Origin: Bryobacterales bacterium
GTDB taxonomy: Bacteria; Acidobacteriota; Terriglobia; Bryobacterales; Bryobacteraceae
Length of the DNA: 20,880 nucleotides
Assembly: GCA_003142355.1 (NCBI GenBank)
Contig: PLMF01000213.1
Span: 1 to 20,880 of the forward strand
Direction: 5' to 3'
Shown: in pieces, positions 8,074 to 16,244 of the stretch
Layout of the letters: each line of letters starts with the position of its first letter
Position numbering within the stretch: position 1 is the first letter of the stretch
Position numbers and translations under genes: made by a program
Notes under the pieces: model-generated
Told to the model about the DNA's origin: nothing
The model's database searches: none
The model's input: the letters and a program-made list of their open reading frames with translations, nothing else

Positions 8074-8925
8074 TCACAGGACCAGCACCGCGCTTACCTC
8101 TCCGGCGCCATCCGGCGCAAACGCAAACCTCACGACGGCGGGGCCGTTCGTCCGGGGCGGCCATTCAAATGCGACCAGTCCCCAGGTGGTGCCACCCGGC
8201 GCGACCGCGTTCGCATGAACCTCGGCATTCAGGACCTTGACGGGCACCTGCCCCGCGCTCGTAATACGAATTCCATCTCCGATGAGCTGGCTCTGAGAAA
8301 GCGTGTAGAGCGAGCAGGAACTGCGGGGCGACCGGAGCGTAAACACGCCCGGCGTGCCGGGCACGTATGCCGACCGCCCGTTGTTTTGGATCGCGTAGCG
8401 GACATAAATGCGATCGTCCTTCCGATAAATGTCCTTCAGGATGATTTCCACACGGGCGTGATTCTTCGTTTCCCCGGCCAGCCGTACCGGTGTGCTGGCG
8501 AACAGCATCTCCGAGGCGAGCTTCGCCTCCTGGGCGGCCCGCGGATCCTCTGCGGGCCGGGCCGGACCCGCTACCTTGGCGACAGTGGGGCTGGGTTCCT
8601 GGTCGATGGCGAAGTGCATCTCCGCGACGGAGGGCGCCGGGACCAACTCGTAACTCAGACGTCCCGAAGCCGTCCAGATAAACAGGTTGGTCGTGGCCTC
8701 CGGGTCGAGAGGTTGCACGAATACCTTGTTGCCGCGCCATTCGATCTTGTACGACGAGCTTCCCGCCGCAACTTCGATGACGGGCTCCGCCAGCTCGATG
8801 ATGCTCAAATGGTTCGGAGCCGTTTCAACCCGGATCACCTTATGCCGGTCCGCCTTCTCCGTCTCGATCCTCTGGGCATTAGCTGCCAGCGCAATGGCGA
8901 TAGCGAAAACGATGGTTTTGGGCAT
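8074..8925 (-). CDS. VirB9/TrbG/CagX-like type IV secretion protein
   Basis: The protein has 283 residues from ATG 8925; an in-frame TTG at 8931 is a poorer start. A short signal peptide (about 1-17, ending AANA-Q) points to export. Residues about 25-100 match the VirB9/TrbG N-terminal pattern, in particular WRGNKVFVQPLDPEATTNLF followed by RLSYEL. That block is conserved in the periplasmic domain that packs into the outer-membrane core complex. After a Pro/Ala linker, the C-terminal half (about 150-283) is beta-rich with RIYVRYAIQNNG, a variant of the family's C-terminal domain. It is the first gene of the minus-strand operon. VirB7 and VirB10 are not seen next to it, so the core complex is incomplete here. 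Confidence 0.78.
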   Translation of the reverse strand: MPKTIVFAIAIALAANAQRIETEKADRHKVIRVETAPNHLSIIELAEPVIEVAAGSSSYKIEWRGNKVFVQPLDPEATTNLFIWTASGRLSYELVPAPSVAEMHFAIDQEPSPTVAKVAGPARPAEDPRAAQEAKLASEMLFASTPVRLAGETKNHARVEIILKDIYRKDDRIYVRYAIQNNGRSAYVPGTPGVFTLRSPRSSCSLYTLSQSQLIGDGIRITSAGQVPVKVLNAEVHANAVAPGGTTWGLVAFEWPPRTNGPAVVRFAFAPDGAGEVSAVLVL

Positions 8926-9309
8926 GCCCAAGTTTCCACCGATTTCTGCATTGCTCCAAAAAACGTCAGGCCAAGATACCGTCCCAGGGTTTCCACCAAA
9001 TGCGGGAGGCCGAATCCTTTGCGATCAGACAGCATACCCATCTCTTGAAGCCGGCGGAATCCTGGGCATCGATGCTCGTGGCAGGAGTTCCAAAATTCGG
9101 CGGGCTACTTCGAAACGCTTCGGCGTTTTGCGCGGGAAACTCGAAATTGAGGCGGGCTGCCAGAGGGGACTCGAAGGGGGCGACGTCCAGCTTGGGAAAA
9201 CGCTCGCGTTTAGAAGAATAAGGACTTCTGCGACGAATGGCATTCACCGTGTTCACCAAAAATCACTGTCTTTCGCACAACACCCACCCCGCCCCGCCAT
9301 TTTGTAGTC
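8926..9309. other. 384-nt interval without a supported gene
   Basis: It lies upstream of the conjugation operon and must hold its promoter, but no convincing -35/-10 pair is visible on the minus strand. Minus-strand frames of 72 and 97 codons cross it, starting at ATG 9243 and TTG 9259. Neither has a Shine-Dalgarno, a known domain, or more protein character than the other. Confidence 0.45.
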
Positions 9310-9501
9310 TCAGCGTAGTCTCGCTTGGGCTGCCGCCTGATTCGCAAGCTTCTCATCCAGGGTGAGCCGGCCCCGGCCCCGACTGCCCTGGTCGATCCAC
9401 ACCGGCACACCACACGCTTGTAGGTCCCTCGCGAGCCGCTGCCCAAACTCGTCGTCCGCGGGCGAGAAACTGACAAAAACGTGCGGCCCTTCAGGCCTCA
9501 T
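9310..9501 (-). pseudogene. truncated TIR-domain gene fragment
   Basis: A 63-residue frame starts with ATG at 9501 and shows the first part of a TIR domain. VFVSFSPADDEFGQRLARDL is strand A plus helix A, and GVPVWID is strand B. TIR domains cleave NAD+ or act as adaptors in bacterial immunity (Thoeris and others) and normally span 130-150 residues. Here homology stops after about residue 38. The remainder is an Arg/Gln/Ala-rich tail and the frame closes at 9310. None of the other two frames downstream continues the domain, so the catalytic Glu region has been lost. I read it as a relic of a defence gene; a functional mini-protein is unlikely but possible. Confidence 0.5.
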
Positions 9502-9505
9502 ACAC

Positions 9506-9517
9506 CGATAATTATCG
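9506..9517. promoter_or_regulatory. perfect 12-bp palindrome before the TIR fragment
   Basis: CGATAATTATCG is a perfect palindrome four bases upstream of the ATG at 9501. It contains TAATTA and could hold a -10 element or bind a dimeric repressor. No function is shown; being next to a decayed gene, it may be a remnant of an old control region. Confidence 0.35.
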
Positions 9518-9565
9518 CATCCCTCACCGTTTTCGGACTCCCGGCCGGTCGGGACTCACCCGTTA

Positions 9566-9859
9566 TTAGTCCAGCGTCAGGCGCCGCGAGAAGAGCATCC
9601 CCTTGGGTCCTTTGAGTTCCTGGCGTTGCTTCAGTATCCAGCGCTGCAAGGCCTTCCCCTCGACGTGGTAGACGTTTCCGTTGGCGACGACTTCAAACGT
9701 TGTCGCAAGCGTCGGGATTGGCAGTCCGCGTTCGGGGTGGGCTTTTGCGTGGCAGACGTAGCTGTGGGCGGCGTCGAAACTGCTCGCGGCCTGCAAGTCC
9801 AGGCTATGCCGTCGGCCCGCGGCATCGACCACAGTGACCGTGCACCATTTCTCCGGCAC
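9566..9859 (-). CDS. small conserved protein of unknown function
   Basis: This 97-residue protein starts with GTG at 9859; no ATG lies in frame. The N-terminal sequence CTVTVVDAAGRRHSLDLQA, then SSFDAAHSYV, then a VYHVEGKALQRW block is a pattern I associate with short conserved proteins common in Acidobacteriota. In these a small beta-rich fold is followed by a helix (about 75-88, ALQRWILKQRQEL). It binds no recognisable ligand and has no catalytic motif. Its 5' end lies 119 bases from the divergent nuclease-like gene at 9978. Confidence 0.65.
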   Translation of the reverse strand: MPEKWCTVTVVDAAGRRHSLDLQAASSFDAAHSYVCHAKAHPERGLPIPTLATTFEVVANGNVYHVEGKALQRWILKQRQELKGPKGMLFSRRLTLD

Positions 9860-9977
9860 GACGAATCAGCATAACACAACGAGCGAAGAAAAAGCGAACA
9901 TTCGGGGATGGTCGTCCGGGGAAACTCAAGTCTACCAAGCAAGAACTGAGATAATCATTGCCGAAGGGGCTCCATCG

Positions 9978-10529
9978 ATGGCAATGGACGATGACAATGT
10001 AAGGAAGTGGGGTTGTGCGATCCTCGGCGGACTCGTCGGCGCCGCGATTATTCAAAGCCATCACGACGAGAAGAAAAAGAGCCAGGCAGAAAAGGACGAT
10101 CCAGCGGGCGTCGAGGAACTCTGCCAGATCGTCGGCGACCTGCTCAACGATTGGGAACCGCCATTCTATGACACCGAGGACGAGTATACCGACGACTTGT
10201 TCAGTTACCTCGATGAAGAACTCGATCCGAAGTACTCCGCGGTAAAGCGCACGAAGACAGTTCGAGGGATTCCCGACATCCTCATCAATAACCAGCTCGT
10301 GCTAGAGCTCAAGGTCGATCCAATCAAGACCGAGCGTGACCGACTCATAGGCCAGTGCTGCGAGTATTCCCGGTCATTTGTCACGTGGGCAATCGTGATC
10401 GACCTGGACGAAGATCGTGTCGAGAAACTCCGTGGGCTGCTCGAAGCGAAAAGCTTGAACTACATCGAGGTAATCCCCTACGATTGCGACGAGGAGGAAG
10501 AGGAAGACGAAGAGGAGGAAGAGGATTAG
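9978..10529 (+). CDS. PD-(D/E)xK nuclease-like protein with glycine-rich membrane segment and acidic tail
   Basis: The protein has 183 residues from ATG 9978 (GAAGGGG upstream). A longer frame from GTG 9834 would overlap the divergent neighbour and is rejected. Residues 11-26 (WGCAILGGLVGAAIIQ) form a short glycine-zipper-like hydrophobic helix. Residues about 45-170 have the core of the restriction-endonuclease fold: GIPDILI (D100), LVLELKVD (E110 and K112) and a helix with IGQCCEY (Q126) as in RecB-like nucleases. Strand WAIVIDLD and YIEVIPYD complete the sheet. Residues 171-183 are almost all Asp/Glu. It probably cuts or binds nucleic acid, perhaps at a membrane. Thirteen bases separate it from the next gene, suggesting co-transcription. 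It could be a defence effector; the substrate is unknown. Confidence 0.75.
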   Translation: MAMDDDNVRKWGCAILGGLVGAAIIQSHHDEKKKSQAEKDDPAGVEELCQIVGDLLNDWEPPFYDTEDEYTDDLFSYLDEELDPKYSAVKRTKTVRGIPDILINNQLVLELKVDPIKTERDRLIGQCCEYSRSFVTWAIVIDLDEDRVEKLRGLLEAKSLNYIEVIPYDCDEEEEEDEEEEED

Positions 10530-10541
10530 GGCGGTGCTACA

Positions 10542-11010
10542 GTGAAGAAAGCCAGGGTGATGATCGAGGAACAGCTGCGCGCCATCAACGCCGGCCAAGT
10601 CCGTAACGGGATGACTGTGGGTCCGGCGTTTGCAACCATCAGGGACCTTGTCGTGCAGCACGGACGCGCGTACACCATACAGCCCCTCCCGGACGGGGAG
10701 TGGTTTCGTGGGTTGCAGGCATGCTACGCGAATGCGCTCCAGGCAGCGATCACAGGCAAGTGGGTGTACGTTGAAGGATTCGCGATCCCCGCCAAGGGTG
10801 ATCTCGCTGTGCTCCACGCGTGGGTAACCAGCCCCAAGAATCCATTGGTGGCCCACGACCCGACATGGAGGCATTCCGTTCAGGCTCGACTACGTACTTC
10901 GAACACAGAAGCGAGCGGGGCACCCTGGCGTTCTGGACGCTTGGGAACTCGGGTGGCCCCTCCTACGCGGCGAAGACCAGATCGCAGACGCGATGTGGAT
11001 GGCCGGATAA
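10542..11010 (+). pseudogene. frameshifted protein with Cys-His-Asp papain/transglutaminase-like triad
   Basis: The frame begins with GTG 10542 (an in-frame ATG at 10560 is an alternative). Residues 61-107 carry CYANALQAA, YVEGFA, LHAWV and AHDPTW, giving a Cys61-His92-Asp106 order as in transglutaminase-like and some papain-like proteins. After DPTW the frame turns into low-complexity Arg/Pro sequence. The +1 frame, however, resumes sensible protein: GIPFRLDYVLRTQKRAGHPG, then LDAWELGWPLL, ending at TAA 11008-11010. The break is near 10865-10870. It may come from a small deletion, because a few residues usually separate DPTW from GIPF in what I recall of such proteins. A sequencing error or programmed shift is not excluded. 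It follows the nuclease-like gene by 13 bases. Confidence 0.65.
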
Positions 11011-11095
11011 CGCCGCCTCCCGTGAAAGCGTTAACAATCAGTCCGTCCCAATGAGCGCGGGACACCAGCGTCGGCCATGAAATGCCATCCGGTCT

Positions 11096-12262
11096 TCAGC
11101 TTCTCTTGTACTGTTCGTACTCGGGCCATTTGGGGAAACCGGCGGCGTTGAAGAGTGCGTCGAACATGGGCCGGCAGATATCGACCGCTGATGTCGTAAA
11201 ATCCTGGACGAGCACGCTTGGCAGGATGAGGTCGTCGCGGTCGACGCGGTGCGTGTAGTACCCGACGCCCATCTCCGTGCTAGTGGCGAACTCGAAGTCC
11301 TGGACGCCGACAATGCTCATCATGGCAACCACTGGTGGTGACACGCTCAAGCGCTGGTAAAACCTGACGGCTGAGCGGACGTACTCCATGACATCTCTGG
11401 GGACGGCGCCGCAAGGGATGAGCTTTTTTCCATACGGGTGCGCTAGCAGGTTGCGGCTCGCTGTTTCGATAATCCCGTTCCTGAAGACTTGCGAATACGC
11501 GTTACACGCGGGAAGGTCGTTAAAGCAGAAGATGCCATCGAGGGTGTACACGTGCCCGTTGCTGCCCGTGCCGAGAGGCAAGAGTCCTCCTTGGGCTTGC
11601 TTCATCGCGCTCTCCAGGTCGAGCGCGAACCCGGACCGAAAGGATTCAAAGGGAGCCATGTGCACGAGTACCGTCGGGCCTGGCGGCGGAGCGAGACGGC
11701 CATCAGTGCCGGTCTTGATGGCCTTGATGCGCTCCTGGCGAAACGCGGCAATCTGCTCGTCCAACCTGGTTGTTAAGGCGAATGCGGCACGCAGTTGCGT
11801 CACGTTCATAATGTCCTTCCCCGCAGAGTGACGATAGTAGAAACGATTGACCTGATCCATCCGGACCATATGCGGTTGCGCCCAACTCCACGGCACCCGC
11901 AAGAGCACGACAGCGTTCCCGTTCGCGAGACGGATCTCCCGCACCCTCACCGCGACGCGTGGCTCGACAAGGTCGCGCAGGAGATTCTCCATCCGCAGTT
12001 TCTCCTGATCAACGTCGACCCCAACCCAGCCGGGAAGCCCCACCGGCGTACCACTTGCCGCCCCAACGCCAATGAGCAGATCACCACCCACCGTGTTCGC
12101 AAACGACGTAACGCTCGCCAGGAAATCGAGCTTGTCCTGCTTGTCCTTGAACGTGACAGATTGCTTGTACTCGACCTGGTAGCCCTCACGAACCTGATTC
12201 TCGACCAGGGACGCCAAGTCATCTTCAGTGATCAACTCCACCTGCTTGTCAAAAAGGGCCAT
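11096..12262 (-). CDS. AlbA_2 (Schlafen-type) DNA-binding domain protein
   Basis: This 388-residue protein has ATG at 12262. Residues about 18-150 match the AlbA_2/divergent AAA_4 domain (PF04326): EYKQS at 31-35, FLASVTSFANTVGGDLLIGV at 47-66, then a GTPVGLPG turn and RMENLLRDLVEPRV. This domain is found in transcription regulators, Schlafen-like nucleases and defence proteins. The C-terminal 230 residues are not recognised; they include a Phe/Ala-rich body and a GVQDFEFA segment, and no helicase motifs. It is divergent from the methyltransferase operon with 142 bases between, so it may regulate it or be its effector. A weak TATCCT -10 lies at 12285-12290 on the minus strand. Confidence 0.88.
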   Translation of the reverse strand: MALFDKQVELITEDDLASLVENQVREGYQVEYKQSVTFKDKQDKLDFLASVTSFANTVGGDLLIGVGAASGTPVGLPGWVGVDVDQEKLRMENLLRDLVEPRVAVRVREIRLANGNAVVLLRVPWSWAQPHMVRMDQVNRFYYRHSAGKDIMNVTQLRAAFALTTRLDEQIAAFRQERIKAIKTGTDGRLAPPPGPTVLVHMAPFESFRSGFALDLESAMKQAQGGLLPLGTGSNGHVYTLDGIFCFNDLPACNAYSQVFRNGIIETASRNLLAHPYGKKLIPCGAVPRDVMEYVRSAVRFYQRLSVSPPVVAMMSIVGVQDFEFATSTEMGVGYYTHRVDRDDLILPSVLVQDFTTSAVDICRPMFDALFNAAGFPKWPEYEQYKRS

Positions 12263-12323
12263 TGCGAATCTCGCACTCCGCCACAGGATAGCAATCGACG
12301 CGGTCCTGCGGAAGGTGTCGCGC

Positions 12324-12342
12324 GCCGTGCATCAGGCACGGC
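12324..12342. promoter_or_regulatory. perfect 7-bp inverted repeat between divergent genes
   Basis: GCCGTGC, loop ATCAG, GCACGGC. Additional AAGG (12312-12315) and CCTT (12342-12345) could extend pairing after a bulge. It is in the only control region shared by the AlbA_2 gene and the methyltransferase operon, so it may be an operator for either, or a hairpin in a leader. An extended -10-like TGGTAAGAT follows at 12393-12401. Confidence 0.45.
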
Positions 12343-12404
12343 CTTCCTTGTGGCGCCCAACCCCCATTGCTGCCGCTTTACGTTGTCCCTGGTGGTAAGA
12401 TAAC

Positions 12405-13790
12405 GTGTTGAGTGGACGAGACTTGCTACGTACCGGAGGTGTGCAAACGCAGACCCCTAACCTGACGACCGACGAGGACGTGGCGCGGCGCGTGAACGCT
12501 TACGTCGAGGGTGATGCCGAGCACTGGTCGTACAAGGGCAACGCTACCAGAGAGCATTCCCACGCGTACTTTCAGTATCCGGCCATGATGGTCCCTGGGA
12601 TGCAAGCGGACCTCATCAAGACGATCATCGACGCGAAACCGTCCACGACGGCCCTCTACGACCCTTTCGCCGGCAGCGGCACCGTGCTCACTGAAGCAAT
12701 TCTCCTCGGGCGGGACTTCCTCGCGCGCGACATCAACCCGCTCGCCATTCTTTTGTGCAATGCGAAGAAGGGACCATTCTTCACGGACGCCGCAACGGAG
12801 AAGGCGGCAGCACTCCTCGACCGGATTACGAACGACGGCAAGACCAGCCTCGAAGCGAGCTTCGCCGGCCGTGACAAGTGGTTTATTAAAGCCGTCAGCA
12901 TCCAGTTGAGCAAAATAAGACGGGCAATCCGCCAAGAGCCATCGCTCTGGTGCCGACGATTCTTCTGGATTACGCTGGCAGAAACCATCCGGGTCACGAG
13001 TAACTCCAGAACGTCGACATTCAAGCTCCACATCAGGCCGGAGACCGAGCTCGCGACCAGGCGCCCCGACCCCGTCACGACGTTCGCATCGGTCCTCGAA
13101 GAAAACCTCACAAATCTCGAAAGCCTCACCGACGAGCTGAAGAAACGAGAACTCATCAACCAGGGGCGCTACCAGGGAAGCATCACGGTCGAGCTCCACG
13201 ACGCACGAGAACACACCAGCACTGGCAAGGGAGAGTATGACCTCCTCGTTACCTCTCCCCCGTACGGGGACAACGTGTCAACAGTGCCCTACGGCCAGGC
13301 GGCATACCTCCCGCTCCAGTGGATAGACCTTGCCGACATCGACCCGGCCATCACCCCGGACTGCATCAATACGACCCACGAAATTGACTTCCGCAGTCTT
13401 GGCGGCAGCAAGAAGAACGCGCTCCAGGACACGGAAGAACTCAAGGAACAATCCCCTACCTTTCGCGCAACACTAGCAGCGCTCGAACAAGAGCCGCGCG
13501 ATCGGACCACACGTGTTGCGGCTTTTATCAAAGACCTCAACAAGGCCCTTGACGCTATCCTCGCGATGCTCCGGCGCGACGCGTACCTAATCTGGACGGT
13601 CGGGAACCGACGCGTCGCACAACGACCAGTACCCCTCGACGCTATCCTCACAGAACTCCTGCACCATCGCCGGGTACTCCCCATCGCCAGCATCGCGCGC
13701 ACCATCCCCACGAAGCGCATGGCACTCAAGAACAACATCACGGACACGATGGGAGCAGAATCCATCCTCGTCTTCCGCAAAGGGACCTAA
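12405..13790 (+). CDS. amino-DNA methyltransferase (N6-adenine or N4-cytosine)
   Basis: The protein has 461 residues from GTG 12405, with GGTGG nine bases upstream. If the -10-like TAAGAT at 12396 is used, the message would be nearly leaderless. Motif I is DPFAGSGT at 86-93, with a following ARDINPLA acidic strand end (107-114). Motif IV is TSPPYGDN at 283-290, after about 190 residues that can hold the target-recognition region. Motif order I-TRD-IV fits the alpha-type arrangement. The N-terminal HAYFQYPAMMVPGMQ is shared with a set of phage- and defence-associated methylases. The enzyme probably transfers a methyl group from S-adenosyl-methionine to DNA. It is the first gene of a tight operon: three bases to the next start. 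No restriction enzyme is in the operon. Confidence 0.92.
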   Translation: MLSGRDLLRTGGVQTQTPNLTTDEDVARRVNAYVEGDAEHWSYKGNATREHSHAYFQYPAMMVPGMQADLIKTIIDAKPSTTALYDPFAGSGTVLTEAILLGRDFLARDINPLAILLCNAKKGPFFTDAATEKAAALLDRITNDGKTSLEASFAGRDKWFIKAVSIQLSKIRRAIRQEPSLWCRRFFWITLAETIRVTSNSRTSTFKLHIRPETELATRRPDPVTTFASVLEENLTNLESLTDELKKRELINQGRYQGSITVELHDAREHTSTGKGEYDLLVTSPPYGDNVSTVPYGQAAYLPLQWIDLADIDPAITPDCINTTHEIDFRSLGGSKKNALQDTEELKEQSPTFRATLAALEQEPRDRTTRVAAFIKDLNKALDAILAMLRRDAYLIWTVGNRRVAQRPVPLDAILTELLHHRRVLPIASIARTIPTKRMALKNNITDTMGAESILVFRKGT

Positions 13791-13793
13791 CCA

Positions 13794-16244
13794 GTGCCGC
13801 CGCCACCGAAGCACTTCGCCATCCACCCCTCAGTCGTCTTCCAACTCGGCGAAAGCCTCATTAGCGATGTCGTGCAAGCACTCGTCGAACTCGTCAAGAA
13901 CGCGTACGACGCTGACGCGACGTACTGCAAAGTCACCATCGCAACCGATCAGCGCCCGCCCGACGGGTCCGCCTTCCCAACCGCGACGGGATACATCCTC
14001 ATTGACGACGACGGCACCGGAATGGACGAGACCACCGTCAAGGAGGGTTGGCTGACCATCTCCAACTCGGCCAAACGAGCGCTCAAAGCAGAAAAGAAAA
14101 CCACAGCACGCGGTCGCACGCCGCTCGGTGATAAGGGCCTGGGGCGGCTCGGCACGCAGCGACTCGGGGACAACCTCGAAATCTTCACACGCACAAAAGA
14201 CGACACCGGACAGCGACACCTCTGGTTTTCGTGGAAGAGCTTTCGCAACCAACAACACCTCCACGACGTCCCCATCGGCGAAGACGACCGACCATCCAAG
14301 GACCGACACGGTACGCACCTCATCATCTCCGACCTCCGCGACGCCACCACCTGGAAGGGCGACGCCGTCGACCAACTGGAGCAGCGACTCGCACAGATGA
14401 TATCCCCGTACAAGGACGTACGGGAATTTACGGTCCACGCCAACGTCAACGGAAGAAACCTCGAACTCGCCGAAATAACGGAAACAGTGCGCGACACCGC
14501 ACAGGTACGCTACGACCTACAGTTCGACCGCACGACCTTCACCATACAGGGTCGGGCAAAACTCAATTTCTTCCGCCCAGAGAAAGAATCCGAACTCCAG
14601 TTGTTTCGCGAACTCGTCGAGGAAGACGACGGCGCAGCACTACGCGACTACCTCGCCGCTCAAAAGGGCGCCGAGCAGTACAACATCACGAAGCCCAAAG
14701 GCAAGACATGGTTTGTCGAGTACGGTACGAGCCTCGATTTCCAAACCATGGACAAGATGGAGAGCACCGAGGGCAAGCGAGCAACCCCCGGCCCATTCCG
14801 TGGAGCGATCGACGCGTTCGACCTCGGACGACGCAGCGACGACCTCGGCGGCATCTTCGACTCGCTCGCCGAGTACCGCCAACTCGTGGGCGCGCTCAGC
14901 GGTGTGCGCGTCTACCGCGATGGGTTCGGCATCAAGGTCGACCAAGACTGGCTCAACCTCGGCGGACAATGGACGAGCGCACGCTCCTACTACGGACTCA
15001 AACCCAACAACACCCTCGGGTACATCGCGCTCAGCGCGCGAGACAACGCCGTCCTCGAAGAAACCACTGACCGAGAAGGATTCAAAGTCTCACCACACTA
15101 CAATAACTTCTACGAACTACTCCAGCGATTCGTGCGATTCAGCCAGGACGCACAAGGCTTCTTACGGCGCGGGTGGAACGAGTTCCGCAAAGCCCACGAG
15201 CGCACCGAAGCAAATGTCAGCGACAACACCAGACCCGAGGACCTCGCGCGCACCATCAAACAAACGCTCGCGCGCGCGGCACAACTGCGCGAGCCACTCA
15301 CGAGGGCGGCAAGCCGCCTAGAACATTCCGCAGCGGCAAGCAAAGCAGCACTTGCCGGCAAGCACGACGATCCGAAACTCAGAGCCCTCCTCGACGATAT
15401 CCAGGATAACCTGGCGCAGGCACAACAAGCCAACGATCTCGTGCATAACTACCTCAATGAGCTCACCAGGATTGACGCGATGGGCACGGTCCTCACGAGC
15501 CAGATTGACACCCTGCGCGAGCAACTCGGTCAAACGCACGAAGTCATCAGCCTCGGCATCACGGCAGAAGCGCTCAGCCACGAAATCAAGAACATCGCTG
15601 ACCGGCTCGCGACCCGCAACCAAGAAATCACGCAGTACCTCAAGCGCAAGGAACTCCGTGACGCGCGACTCAGTTCGTTCGTCGAGTACGTCAACACGAC
15701 CATTGCTAGCCTGCGAAAGCAACTCTCGCACCTCGCGCCGTCACTGCGTTTCGTGCGGGAGAAACGAGAACTCGTCGACCTCGACAAGTTCCTTGATGAG
15801 CTCCGGGACTACTACGGCACAAGATTTGAACCGCACAACCTCCAGCTCGCACCACTCCGGAAACGGCCCTTCACTATTTACATCAGCAAGGGCAAGCTCG
15901 TCCAGGTCATGGACAATCTCATCCTCAACGCAGAGTACTGGCTGCGGGAAGCACAGCGCGAACACCTCATCAAGCAAGGCATCATCACGGTGGAGCTTGC
16001 CAGGCCGTTCCTGCGGGTGAGCGACAACGGCATCGGCATCGACCCCACTATTGAATCAGCACTCTTCCAACCCTTCGTGACAACGAAGGGAAAGGGCAGC
16101 GGACGAGGCCTCGGCCTCTTTGTCGTTCAGCAACTCCTGGACGCGGAAGGGTGCGCCATCAGCGTCCAGCAAAAACGCAACAATCACGGGCGACGGTACA
16201 TCTTCGAGATCGACTTCACAGGAGCACTTCGTGACCCTGAATGA
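13794..16244 (+). CDS. double-GHKL ATPase / histidine-kinase-like protein
   Basis: The protein has 816 residues from GTG 13794, after AGGGA. It contains two GHKL modules. The N-terminal one (about 10-210) is MORC/Hsp90/MutL-like: ELVKNAYDAD with E32 and N36, DDGTGM at 72-77, and GDKGLGRLG at 112-120. The C-terminal one is kinase-like: EALSHEIKN with H596 (H-box), DNLILN at 707-712, DNGIGID from 744 and GKGSGRGLGLFVV (about 765). A middle region (about 220-480) is specific, and 490-590 is helical, like a DHp dimer. Histidine kinases autophosphorylate; MORC-like ATPases clamp DNA and occur in restriction-modification neighbourhoods. Both modules seem intact. Its stop overlaps the next start by 14 bases, so it is likely made with the receiver-like protein. 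Confidence 0.92.
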   Translation: MPPPPKHFAIHPSVVFQLGESLISDVVQALVELVKNAYDADATYCKVTIATDQRPPDGSAFPTATGYILIDDDGTGMDETTVKEGWLTISNSAKRALKAEKKTTARGRTPLGDKGLGRLGTQRLGDNLEIFTRTKDDTGQRHLWFSWKSFRNQQHLHDVPIGEDDRPSKDRHGTHLIISDLRDATTWKGDAVDQLEQRLAQMISPYKDVREFTVHANVNGRNLELAEITETVRDTAQVRYDLQFDRTTFTIQGRAKLNFFRPEKESELQLFRELVEEDDGAALRDYLAAQKGAEQYNITKPKGKTWFVEYGTSLDFQTMDKMESTEGKRATPGPFRGAIDAFDLGRRSDDLGGIFDSLAEYRQLVGALSGVRVYRDGFGIKVDQDWLNLGGQWTSARSYYGLKPNNTLGYIALSARDNAVLEETTDREGFKVSPHYNNFYELLQRFVRFSQDAQGFLRRGWNEFRKAHERTEANVSDNTRPEDLARTIKQTLARAAQLREPLTRAASRLEHSAAASKAALAGKHDDPKLRALLDDIQDNLAQAQQANDLVHNYLNELTRIDAMGTVLTSQIDTLREQLGQTHEVISLGITAEALSHEIKNIADRLATRNQEITQYLKRKELRDARLSSFVEYVNTTIASLRKQLSHLAPSLRFVREKRELVDLDKFLDELRDYYGTRFEPHNLQLAPLRKRPFTIYISKGKLVQVMDNLILNAEYWLREAQREHLIKQGIITVELARPFLRVSDNGIGIDPTIESALFQPFVTTKGKGSGRGLGLFVVQQLLDAEGCAISVQQKRNNHGRRYIFEIDFTGALRDPE

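Noticed and set aside
8966..9259. 97- and 72-codon minus-strand frames upstream of the conjugation operon
   Set aside because: The longer frame starts with TTG, neither has a ribosome binding site, and the two overlap in different phases with equally poor protein character.
9539..9554. TCCCG-GCCGGT-CGGGA hairpin after the small conserved gene
   Set aside because: Only a 5-bp stem with no T-tract on either strand, so it is not reported as a terminator.
14231..15070. 279-codon frame inside the double-GHKL gene
   Set aside because: Arg/Pro/Thr-rich shadow frame of a gene with intact motifs over its full length.
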